Shown one piece after another: positions 24,371 through 35,700 of a stretch of DNA of 64,000 nucleotides (the first letter of the stretch is position 1; each line of letters starts with the position of its first letter). The notes below the pieces were generated by a model. The model did not search any database. It saw only the letters and a program-made list of their open reading frames with translations, and was not told the origin of the DNA. The position numbers and the translations under genes were made by a program. Origin of the DNA: Bolinopsis microptera (taxonomy: Eukaryota; Ctenophora; Tentaculata; Lobata; Bolinopsidae); NCBI RefSeq assembly GCF_026151205.1, contig NC_087073.1, positions 7,461,001-7,525,000 on the forward strand, written 5' to 3'.

Positions 24371-24608
24371 GGTACCGCGACAATTGACCCCCCGACAATT
24401 GACCCCCCGACAATTGACCCCCCGACAATTGACCCCCCGACAATTGACCCCCCGACAATTGACCCCTATGTAATTACACTGGGGTCAATTGTCGCGCAAT
24501 CTAGGGTTTAGTACGACAATTGACCCCCCGACAATTGACCCCCCATGTAATTACACTGGGGTCAATTGTCGGGGGGTCAATTGTCGGGGGGTCAATTGTC
24601 GCCCACCC
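24371..24608. mobile_element. Palindromic MITE made of an iterated 15-bp motif, 8-bp flanking repeat
   Basis: The element consists of direct and inverted copies of GACAATTGACCCCCC. Six or more direct copies at about 24378-24466 are followed by TATGTAATTACACT and an inverted copy. Then come two direct copies, ATGTAATTACACT and three inverted copies up to 24603. It can therefore form two strong hairpins. It is flanked by an exact 8-bp direct repeat GACTAAAC (24363-24370 and 24609-24616), the duplication length of hAT-type transposition. The outermost bases form only an imperfect inverted repeat (GGTACCGCGACAATT against GGGTGGGCGACAATT). No protein is encoded. Confidence 0.75.
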
Positions 24609-24688
24609 GACTAAACAGCTCTCCCTTTATCTTAACTAGCAGGAACCCGTCTAACCCTAAAATGGTGTCAAGACTCCTGACTACCTGC

Positions 24689-25588
24689 CTAGGTCGATCC
24701 AGATGAAATCTGGAACGAGTTTCGTGTCAACGCTTCTCTCCATTTATCCCTATCACACATGAGTAAACGCAGCTGGTCAGGTTCCATTCCAGTGTCTTCA
24801 AGTAGGACGTCCGGGAAGGTCTTGTGTGGTCGTCCTCGATAACGCTGGCCATAGGATGGTTGCCAAAAAAGGAGTTGTTGAGCAGGTTGGTCCTGTAGAC
24901 GGTAGACATGTCCTGCAAAACGAAGTCTTCGTGTCTTTATAGTATCTGTCACCGATGGAATCTTTCCGTAAAGAACGGAGTTAGGTGTATGTGATTTCCA
25001 TGAGATACCAAAGACCCTTTGTATCATTCTAGTATAAACACCGTCTAGTGCTCTAATATCAGCCTTTTTAAGAGTCCAGGTTTCTGCACCATACAGCAGA
25101 ACAGGTTCTACTGCAGTTCGAAAAATCTTAGTCTTGATCTTCCTAGACATATTAGATTTCCAAAAAGCATCTAGACTCTGTAAAGCTTTCCATGCGAGGC
25201 CTTTCCTGACATTGATGTCTCTGCTTGTTGAGGCTATAAAGGATCCAAGGTACTTAAAGTCATGAACTTCTTCTAAAGGGCTGCCGTTAATAAAGACTCT
25301 ATCGTCTGAGTTGACAGGTCGCGGGATGTTATAGGACATGTATTTGGTCTTTTCGATGTTAATAAGGAGGCCATAACGGGCTGCTATGTCAGAAATGCTT
25401 TGGCAAAGGCGGCCATTTTCGCTGAAGCTGTCAGTAATTGTTGCTAGGTCATCGGCGAAGTCCAAATCAGCAATGTAGTTACTTCCAACTTTAAACCCAT
25501 CACGTGGCCCTATTGCCAGTCTAAGTATGAAATCCAGGACGATGATAAAAATGAGAGGTGCAAGAACATCGCCTTTTTCAAGACTCAA
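24689..25588 (-). mobile_element. LINE reverse transcriptase fragment, 5'-truncated
   Basis: A 299-codon frame starting inside the reverse-transcriptase palm (EKGDVLAPLIFIIVLDFILR), with the catalytic box DLDFADDLATI at about residues 42-52. The conserved EKTKYM, KYLGSFI, KTKIFRTAVEPVLLYGAETW and GHVYRL segments of the thumb and C-terminal region follow, ending DRDKWREALTRN. These motifs identify a non-LTR retrotransposon of the kind often misannotated as a host protein in invertebrates. Fingers, endonuclease and ORF1 are absent, with a sharp junction just past 25588, as expected from incomplete reverse transcription. The ATG is incidental. It lies next to, and in opposite orientation to, a Penelope-like fragment. 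Confidence 0.85.
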
Positions 25589-25809
25589 GAGACTAAAACA
25601 ATTATTACCTATTTAATTCGCGTTTTTGACACCACTTGGGGTACCAAATTTTGGGCTCTAAAACTCCTATTTCTTGGCCAATTTTTTATTTTTTCATGCT
25701 GATTTGGAGGCCATTAAAGCATTTGACCCAGTCAAAAAAGTTTCAGTTGTATATCTTTGACGGTTTTTGCAGAAATTCGCGTTAAAGTTGATGCCGTGGT
25801 GTCAGTAAA

Positions 25810-27165
25810 ATGGCACGGATAAATAAATATATAATGGATAAGATCGATATTTTAGTTAATGAAAGAGATTTAGAACATGGCCCGCCACACAGACCAGCAT
25901 TCTGGAGTAGGTTGCGTGACGATATATACATGGCCTGGCCTGGTACTGTTGAGGAGCTTCTACAATTTATGGAATGGCTCAATAGTATCCATCCGGACCT
26001 TGTGTTTACTTACAACTACTCTAAGGATGGTGTTGAGTTTTTAGACACCTATGTCTATGCTGTTGGTGATGTTATTCATACCAAACTTTACTCTAAGCCC
26101 AGTGACACCCACTGCTATCTCATCCCCACCTCATGTCATAGGAGCCATGTTCTCAAAAACATACCCTATGGTGTGGCGAGGCGAGTGAGGCAGAACAATA
26201 GTGAAGACACTAATTTCTTAGAGCAAAGGGAGGTATATACTGGTTACCTTGTAGCCCGTGGTTACCATTCTAGTATTGTAGACGATGCTTTCAACAAATT
26301 TAGTGATATAACCAATAGGAAAAACTTGTATGCCCCTAAAAATAAGGATGAGACGACTACTTGTCTAATACCCATGGTGATGGATCAGAATCCAGCACTT
26401 CCCAACATGGGGAGCATTATTCACAAGTATAAGCACCTTCTTAATCTCGATCCAGCCTTGAAGAAGCTAGTACGTGCTAACAGTGTATTTGTAAGTCACC
26501 GAAAGAATCAAACTATCGGTGGCATGCTTGTACACAATAAGTATCGTGCTAGTGGAACTGTAAGCAGTGATAGAGATGGAGAAGCCACTGCTAGTCAATT
26601 TCTTGAACCAGACGCTGCAATATTGCCGGCTGTTCGGGAGGCTGACAACGCAGGGTGCCATGCCTGTGGAAAATGCTATGTTTGTAAGCAAAGTTTCCTG
26701 TCCCCTTGTTCCAAATTTAGTAGTCACCATTCTAAACAAGTGTTCCCTATTACTAAATATATAACTTGTCAGAGTAATAACCTTATTTATTTAATGGAGT
26801 GTAGAACTTGTAAACAGTCGTATGTAGGATATACTACTTCTAATCTCCCTAAGAGATTTTCTAATCATAAGAGCCACATTAAGAAAGGTATCAGAAGTTG
26901 TAAGTTAGTAAATCACTTTTTAGATATTGATCATGATTTAGATTTTAGTTCAGTAGCCTTATATAACTCTTCACTTAGTACGCACCTTTCTGTTATTATA
27001 GTGGACGCTCTTGAATTTAAACCTGAAATAAGTCAAGCAGATAGGGAAAAGGCCATGGAAGCTAGAGAGGGGTTCTACCAGACCCAATTGAAAACCCTTG
27101 AACGTTATGGGGGTATGAACACCCTCGATAGTAACCACATCCTTTTTAAATCCGCTGGAGCTTAG
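25810..27165 (+). mobile_element. Penelope-like element: RT C-terminus plus GIY-YIG endonuclease
   Basis: The 451-codon frame begins in the last part of the reverse transcriptase: RLRDDIYMAWPGT carries the DD of motif C, and FTYNYSKDGVEFLDTYVY is motif E. It continues through the thumb and a cysteine-rich linker (CHACGKCYVCKQ at about residues 280-291). It ends with a GIY-YIG nuclease (NLIYLMECRTCKQSYVGYTT, then LPKRFSNHKSHI, with a conserved NH). This order of RT followed by GIY-YIG is diagnostic of Penelope-like elements. The N-terminal two thirds of the RT are missing, so it is 5'-truncated and immobile, though what remains has no internal stop, which suggests a fairly recent insertion. 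Confidence 0.9.
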
Positions 27166-27593
27166 TGTTTAGTTTATTTATTTTATTTGACATGATCTCA
27201 GCCTATTAACCCGTGTTTAGTTTACAATATTGCTATCAGAGACGTGTTATATTCATTACTATTTATATATTTTTACTGCTTGATTCAGAGAAATCTAGCT
27301 TTTTCCGAGAAACTAATCTTTAATAGATTAGATAAAATGTACGCAGCCATTCTTTTCGTTTGATTATTACTCAGTATATTTTAGTTTTGTACCGTTTTAA
27401 GTCACATAGTTTTGTACGTCTTCCTAAGACTTGTTTTCCTTTCCTAGTTTGTAAGTTATTTTAAAGATTTGTGAATATTCCAGTTGCTTTTAGAACAATT
27501 TTATCTCAGATAACGATGTTTAATAAAATGATGCAAAGACTTATTTCGAAGATCTAATCAACACCGACTTTTAATGTGTAGGAGTACAGCTAC

Positions 27594-27620
27594 AAAATAT
27601 ATATATATATATATATATAT
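27594..27620. repeat. (AT)n microsatellite
   Basis: About 13 AT dinucleotides without interruption, in the 3' part of the Penelope-like insertion. Confidence 0.9.
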
Positions 27621-27979
27621 CGTCTCGCTTTATGTATAGTAAGATATCGATCTGGTTGTTACGCTTCAAATGTTAAAAATTATTTTCCATCTAGTTTGAT
27701 TAACCACGAGTCATTATTTCTGTCTACTTTCAACAATTATTGATAATTCGACTTGTTTCACAAGTTTTAGCAATGCGAAAATTTCTAAACTTGCTTATCT
27801 CTAATAAGGAAATTTACATCTGAGACAAAATTTTTGAATCTAAAATTGAAAGGTTGGACACCGGTAAAATGGCGACCGGGAAATTGTGGTGGGTTTTGAG
27901 CAATTTCGCCATATTTTTCCCGAACCATATTTTAACCGGTCGTTAATAAACCCGTCGTAATAATCCCGAGTAAGGTAGA

Positions 27980-29730
27980 GATCATATTTCTCGAGATCCT
28001 ACTGTACGATTTTCTTCAAACTTGCAAGATGGGTTATACGGCAGATAATATATGCGAGTTTGGGTAAATTTCTACGCTTCAAATTTGAGATATCTGTTGA
28101 AACACAAGAAAATATGTCTAAATCCATGGTACACTACTGAATACAGAATACAGAATACATATACTGTAGAATACAGAATATAGATGATTATCTCCATATT
28201 GATTCTATTATATAATTTCCTTTAAACTTTCCAGACAGTAAAATGAGTATAAGACTGATAGTTTGTGTAAGTTTGGACGGATTTCTATGTGCCAAATTTG
28301 AGATACCACTTGAAACACAAGAAAGTATTTCCAAGTATGCAATAAATTCAGTGATGGATGGAAGGCGCTTCTATTGATTTGATACGCTTTTCAGCACTTA
28401 CTGTGACAGAAACTGCGCGCGCGTCCAGGGAATAATCTGTCCGTTGATTTGGAACCATGTGCACACTGCATGGCATATTATGCATGATATATGGGCTGTA
28501 TATTTTGTGCTATCTGGTAAGTTATGGAAAAAATGAGCCATTTATCTTTATTTCATCGTAGAAAGCTGAACATTTTTGGGACCTCACCAAGGTCAACTGA
28601 ACCGAAATAAAATTCAGACTGGGATTTGGGAAGATCGCTTTTTGTTCACACCCATCTGTGTTTCATTTCTACACAGTTATATATAGCAGCTTCTGAACAA
28701 ATTCCAATACAATTTATTTAGGGCGAGTGATTAATCAAGTGGCACCACACCTGAAAACAAAAAAGGATAGTCGAAATTACGCCTCATCTTAATGCCTTAA
28801 CCTTCGCATAGATGATAGACAGTATAGGGTGAAGTGGAGATACTGAAGACTAAAGTAAAAGGCTTCGTCTCCTTAGATTCGGGATTTGTTGAACAATGAA
28901 ATGAGGATAGAGGAAGACACCATTCCCCAGTCCCAGATTAGTCTGTACTACGTGTTACATTACTATGATGGTTGACTTTAATTTTAAAGTATTAAGAAAC
29001 TGTTCTGGGTGATGAAACATTCGATAAATTACAAAGGTCAGAGTGGTCTATCCTTGATAAAGGAATAGGCTCATTTTTGCATGCATTTTTATGTCAATTT
29101 TCTTAAAATGCAATTTTAATTTGTAACCAAACTTAGTACAGAAGGAATTGTAAAAGCACCGGTTGCCTTTTTAAAATTAGCCAAGGCTAGAATTTGAACT
29201 TTGATCCCTTTGCGGGTAAAAAGTCTGACAAGTTACCATTCGCGGTTTGAAAATACTGATCAGTTTCATGTGAAAATCAGAACCATTGTATATTTACAGC
29301 TTGGTGTACATCGATGACAAGTCCATTGCCAAATCACTTTCATATAAAACGCCGATAAAGTAAAAAACCCGCCAAAGTTTCAACATAAAGCAAACTAAAT
29401 TCGAATATAAATAGTCTTTATAAAACACTTTATAAGACTTCGTAGTGTCTTCATTGATGAAAAGTCAGCTAAAGCATGTTTTTTCTTTGATGTTGTGTAG
29501 AATACATCCCTTTTTACACCTTTGATCTTCGTTTTCTGTTCAGCTTACGGGGCACTGGAATAGTGATCGATGGTTAAAAAATATTCTCACCTGAATCCCA
29601 CGTATTTAAATACTGATAACAACATTATAAATGTTGGTTATAGTAACAGCTTATGAATATCTGTTCACGAAATAAAGTAATCATCGCTAAATTATCGCTA
29701 AACCACGACCAGCTCGCAACTTGAACCTAC
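27980..29730. other. Unresolved: possible 3' end of the CTLD gene
   Basis: The CTLD gene on the minus strand has its last recognised exon at 29731-29957 and must end in or beyond this stretch, unless that exon is read through its donor to a stop at 29687. No further exon with matching phase and recognisable domain was found. Short ATACAGA repeats occur near 28138-28185. Confidence 0.4.
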
Positions 29731-32700
29731 CTCTTTCACAGACAGTCCCATGGTTCTCGTTAACCGATCTGGCATACCACATTCCGAGCTCATCACTGGA
29801 CTCGTCAGCGTTGAGAACAATCCCACTAGCACTCCCCTCAACAACTTCCGGGGCTCCTCCCTTCCAGTTAGAGAACGGGACCAGCGTTGTCTTATCGTCC
29901 TGACGGACATAGTCTCCAGATTCTGAGCGGGTTATCCCCAGCCACACGTTCTTATCCCTGGAGTGTGGAGGTGCTATTAGAAAGATTTAATAGGAATATA
30001 TTTCTGCCTTTTATTAATCTTCGACTGAAACTTGTGAAAGTTTGAGGATGTTGAAAACTGTGTAGTTTTAGTGGTGCTGTTTTATCGGCGATTATTTTAA
30101 TTTTATCCTAAAAATCAAAATTCGCCATCAACCAGTATTGCTTCAAAGTTATCATGAACAAAAGTTTGGACTTCACTGTAATTTATTTGTGTATATACTT
30201 TACAGAGTATGAATATATGAAGATGCAGATTTGAGTTTGAAGTCTCAAACTTTCCCGCTTCTTTGCTGGAAATCTTCGAAAATTGGGATTGCATATTTAG
30301 TGGCAGCTGAGATTTACACGTTTAGTAAAGTTACATTTGTCATATTTCGCTTGTCTTGGTCATCTCCCGAACCTGTCATTTGATATATTATAGTTCCTAT
30401 GTGCTGAGACTTCAAATTAAAATTAATTAAAACAATTAATCGAGACTACAAAAATGTATTTTGATGCTTTACGAGAAACAAGAACGAACGCCTTTTAACG
30501 TGTCGCGTTCTATGAGTCAGAGTATGAGCGACTTTCATAAATATGATATTTTCCATTTCCAGACAGCAAGAACCCAGATCGGAATAAAAATAAAATAAAC
30601 TTCTTAAATCTCAGGATTTATTACTATTATTAGGGATCGTTCACGTACTAGTACTAGTAATGCATGGGAAAAGTGGGAAGGGGATTTGGAACAGCTTGTG
30701 CAATCTTTCACAATAATTGTTATATTGTGTAAAATGACTAAGGGATAGGAAGGTCTGAAATTAAAATGAATGGTCGAAATCTGCAGCATCCGTAACAATT
30801 AAAATGGGACCTTCCTCAAGGGTAATAGTAACTGCTGGATGTGAAGAGTTGGATGCTAGAATCAGTGCTGACAACTTTTAAAGCAACTTTAGAAATCACC
30901 ATTTAAGCAGGATTGAATCCTACGGCATACACTTACAGTTACAGTGTTTTGGGGATTGTTGTCGGCTTGAATTTGTTAAGGTGGTAGTTTAGTTCGCAGT
31001 GTTTGGTAGTTTAGTTCGCAGTGTTTGGTAGTTTAGTTCGCAGTGTTTGGTAAGGAGCTGGGTTGCTATTCTAATATAATCTCTTCAATTCTAGTTTTGG
31101 GATTGATTAAATAAAAGTCAAACGTTATTTCATAGTTGTAAAATTGGAAGTGAAAATAAAATTTGATCCATATTCCATATTAATTGTAGAGTTACGATTT
31201 CTGAGAGTTTCATATTATAAAGTTGAGTTTGCTTAAAGTTGTTTGCTGAAAGAAGGTTGCTTTGACGACGGAGACGCGATCTTTATTTTTGTAATCGTTA
31301 AACTAAGCGGGGTAGCTAAATTTATTTAGCTAAAGACTGTGTTTTACTTTATTTCATAACTGTAGCTAAATACTGTGTTTTACTTCATTTCATAACATTA
31401 ACTGTAGCTAAATACTGTGTTTTACTTTATTTCATAACATTAAGTGTAGCTAAATACTGTGTTTTACTTTATTTCATAACTGTAAAGCGCTCGAAGTGTG
31501 CTCCTCATTGCATATAGCTAGTGCGAGACAGCTCACTGTATCTTGTTGAATTCTTAATGCAAATGTCAAAGGTAATTGCAGTAGTAGATACAGTCGCCTT
31601 GAATATAAATGGTTGTTGCCGGTACCACTACCAGACAATCCTTAAACCACCTCTAATGTTCTTACAAACGTATTTAATGCAAACTGCCAGCATGAAAATA
31701 GAGCAGATATCTGAGCAAGTCGAGCAATTTAGCAGATTGTGTCACTATCAGCTAAAATCAGTAAATGTGTGTGGTCCATATTGCTGGAAAGGTTAATAAA
31801 AAATCGATAATATCGTTCGTGAGAATTGACTATGATGTTAAAATCGTTTTTAACGATATTAAGTAAAAGTCTACGGTTGGTTTTCGTATAAACTTAAAGT
31901 TCAGTAATTACCAGCTTACGAAGCAGGAAGCTAAGAGTAAACACTAAACAGTTTCAAGTTTGATTGACCATTCGACCTGGTGATTCCTGTTCAGCCTAAG
32001 TACGTCTAGATTATCGTCCATGATATTTTGTTCTAACATATTATAAAAGTGTTAATTGTCATGTCATCGAAGTGAAAAAGTAAAGTATGAGCTATTGTCA
32101 CCCTAACAGTAACAAATTAACACATAAAAGTAAAATTAGATGCATGCATACAAATTAAAATATTCGAATACAATGATATCCAACGATCCAAAGATGTTTC
32201 ACAAAGAAAATGGAATAATATTTCGCTACAAGACCGCAGTATTTTCTTTCAACTAGTCTTTTTAACTACTCTTAATCTCAGTTCGTAAGATTCGTATAAA
32301 AAAGCCCCGTCGTTAAATATCATATGTAGTAGTAAACCCGCGATGGGGTGGCATGTGCCTCAATAAAAATATTACAATCATTTATTATTATATCAATTTA
32401 TCGTTAAATATTTCAAAAATATATCAATAACTTATGGTTGATCCTTCACACTTGGTAAAATATATAAAAATAAAGTTAATCTACACTAAAGAATAAATAA
32501 TCTATATTATATAAATCAACAATATTAACTCCCCATCTTCTTGTAGTCATTTATCAAAGCGGTAGAAATCCAAGTAATTTTAGTACGCGGTGCGCAAGGA
32601 ATTTCGTTTTTAAAAAATGTGTAGGCAAGATAAGCCTAAGTGTGGCAGTGAAAATTGAAAAATAAGTTGCAGAATAAATTGCAGTGACTGACTGTCAAAT

Positions 32701-35700
32701 GCATTATCGCAGTTCATTTATTTGACTGCACTAACGTTTAGGATTCTTACAGCTGTTATATTTTGCTAATATTTTGTTTAAAAGTTGTAAAGGACAAAGT
32801 TCTTGTCCGTCCACGAAAGGTTTTCTAGGTCAAGTTTTTGTTTGTCCTGTAAGTAACGTACAATGTTGTCCTTGTATGAATTAATAAACTTATCTTGTAA
32901 CTTAGGTACGTTGAAGGGAAGGATTTTATTTATTTCGTTTATCGTGTTGTTATATAATCGTGGTCCTACGTTAGAGATGCTATAATCGGTGATCCGTAAT
33001 CTGTTGAACTTAATTTCAAAATACTTTGGATTTCTCCTTTCCGTTTGTCTAAGCGGTGATTTTTCAAATATACTACAGATACTCGATGGTGCTACTCCCA
33101 TATAAACCTTGTGCATCAAAGTTAGACAGCTTTTAGCAATGAGATTAGGAAGAGCTAAAATTCCTATTTTGTTGAAGATGGATTTTGTGTGAGATGGTAG
33201 TTTACGTTTTTCTTTGTCGTAAAAATAGTTATGATATTCTGAATCAGTGGCGCGAATAGCTTTCTTTTGAGCAGAGAATAAAGACTGAATGGAATTTAAA
33301 GATTTAGTACCCCAAACAGTAGCGCAGTAATACAGGTGAGATTGAATTAAACTATTGTATAGCATTTTTTGAGCTTTATTCGGAATGGAACTTTTAAGTT
33401 TCATCATTACGCCTGCATTTCTGGATATTTTAGTCTTTAACTGTTTAATGTGCTGGCTCCAGCTAAGTTTTGAGTCAATAATGACACCTAAAAATCGTTC
33501 ATGTTCACTTTTCACTAGTCGCTGTCCTTCTATACTAATATTTATATCCTCTGGTAATCTGTTAGTGAATATCATGTATTTAGTTTTTCCTACATTAAGT
33601 TTAAGACCGTTGTTTTTAACCCATGTCTGTACAGTATTTAAAACTCTGTTTGCACGCATGTTCAGTTCAGTGTACGTGTCGGCAGAAACGATGATGTTTG
33701 CATCATCAGCGAAGAAAATATAACGGGCTATATCGCTTACATTTGCAAGGTCGTTTATGTAAATAATGAACAATATAGGACCAAGTCCCAAGAATGGACC
33801 CTTGAGGAACTCCATGTTCCAATCCCATTTTTTCTGAACTGCAACCGTTGACGTGAACATACTGTTTCCGGTTAGTTAGATAAGACTCAAACCAGGATAA
33901 GCTAAGGCCTCTTACACCATAGTGCTCCAGCTTATGTAGCAGTATCTCACTATCTACTAGGTCAAACGCCTTGGAGAAGTCAAGAAGCAGTAATGCTGAC
34001 ACTTGCTTCCTTTCTAGAGCTTTATGTAAGTTAAACTGAGCTTCAAGCAACGCATGTTCACAACTGTGACCCGATCTAAAACCAAATTGCGACGCATATA
34101 GAATATTACGTGATTTTAGGTGCTTTACTAAACGTGCATGCATTATTTTTTCGAATATCTTTGAGAAGCAGGACAAAAGTGAGATTGGTCTGTAGTTTGT
34201 AATTTCGCTGCGCGATCCTCCTTTATGGAGTGGGATAACCTTAGCAAGTTTGAGCTTTTCGGGGAATACTCCTTCGTGAAGGGAGTGTGAGATCAGGTGA
34301 TTAACTACTGGAGACAGCACATTGCAAACCTTTTTAAGAGGCTGTATATTCATATCTGAAGTCGATTTGTTCTTAAGATCATGTATGATTTCAGCAATTT
34401 CGGAGGGCGAGGAGTCCTCCAGCTCCATATCAAAATCACATCGACTAGATTGGGGAAGAGAATGTCCTACTGATCCTGCACCGCGAACCAGATTGTTTTC
34501 GCTCTTTAGGTTCTCAGCTATATTAGTAAAATAATCATTAAAACTGTCAGCTATATCTTGTGAGTCGGTTATAACTCTATTTTTATAGTTAATCTTACTT
34601 ATTTTTATTTTTTCTTTTGATTTCTTGTTTAATATTTGATTAATCATTTGCCATTGTAATTTGCTATTGCTCGCATGCTTTTTAAAATATGATGCGTAAT
34701 ACTTCTTTTTCGCAATATCTACTTGTTTTTCAACAAACTTTTTCATATGCTTATAAGTTTTTTCATTTTTTTCAGTAGGCTCTTTAACAAAGGATTTATA
34801 TAGTTGGTTCTTTCGATTGCATGCACATTGAAGCCAATCTAATATCCACGGTTTAGAGTTTTTTTCTGTGGTTTGATTTTTTCTTTTTAACTGGAAAACA
34901 CTCATTATAGACTTCTTCATATTTAGTGTGAAAAGCTTCAAATTTTGTATTTGTCCCGTCAACGTTGTGTAAAAAATTCCAATCAATAGACGCTATTTTC
35001 TCCTCAAAACGAGCGATTTTCTCTTCATTTATTACTCGGTTTGATGATTCACAAGTTTCATTTTTCAATTTATTTCCTATTCTATTAGTGTCGAGAAGTA
35101 TGCCGGTAAATGTGGCAAGGTGATCAGATAGCGATTCAGTTATAATGCCTGACTTTGTTATAGCATGGCATTGGTTTACGAAAATGTGATCAATAAGTGT
35201 AGCACTGTGACAAGTAATACGAGTTGGTCGTGATATCGTTGGTGCGAATCCATACTCTGCAAAAATATCAACATATTTAGTAGTATGGTCATTTACGCCG
35301 TATTCTAATAGATTAATATTGGTATCACCTAGAAATAATACGTTTTTGTTGCTATGTCGCGCCAAATCTTTTAGGGTGTTTTCCAATTTTTCTAAGTAAC
35401 TGGGGACATTACCACTGGGAGACCGATACATATTGCATAGTATGATGTTTTTGTGGCCATTTTGAGCTATCTCTATTAACTGAAAAACGCCAACGTTTGG
35501 ATCATCTCTATAAGATAATTCAGATCGTGCAGTGACATCAGATAATTCACAGATATTCTTGTTTACATAGGTTACTAGACCACCGCCCTTACCAGAGTCC
35601 CTTGCGGGAGCCTGAATAAAGGGGGGATGAAAGCCTTCTAACTCTAATTCTTTTCCTTGAAAAGCCATATTTTCAACCGTGCAGTTTGTTTCGTTGAAAC

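Larger units (their letters stand above)
23916..27979. mobile_element. 4-kb composite bounded by a 22-bp perfect inverted repeat
   Basis: Positions 23916-23937 are the exact reverse complement of 27958-27979 (core CTTACTCGGGATTATTA). Just inside the left end and just inside the right end lies the same 81-bp sequence in direct orientation (23939-24019 and 27874-27954, about 89% identical, sharing ATTTCGCCATATTTTTCCCG). The interval contains a palindromic MITE, a LINE reverse-transcriptase fragment and a Penelope-like fragment. Either a short palindromic MITE was split and partly duplicated by later insertions, or the whole 4 kb moves as one unit. A matching target duplication outside the ends was not found. 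Confidence 0.55.
29958..32777. other. Intron of the CTLD gene, with short tandem repeats
   Basis: Non-coding on both strands as far as can be seen. It contains two tandem arrays (30982-31051 and 31320-31485) and no recognisable exon. Confidence 0.55.

Noticed and set aside
34850-34890. Possible programmed -1 frameshift (A AAA AAC) in the LINE
   Set aside because: The downstream frame is +1 (or -2) relative to the upstream one, so a -1 slip at this heptamer would not reach it. A simple indel in the A-run explains it better.
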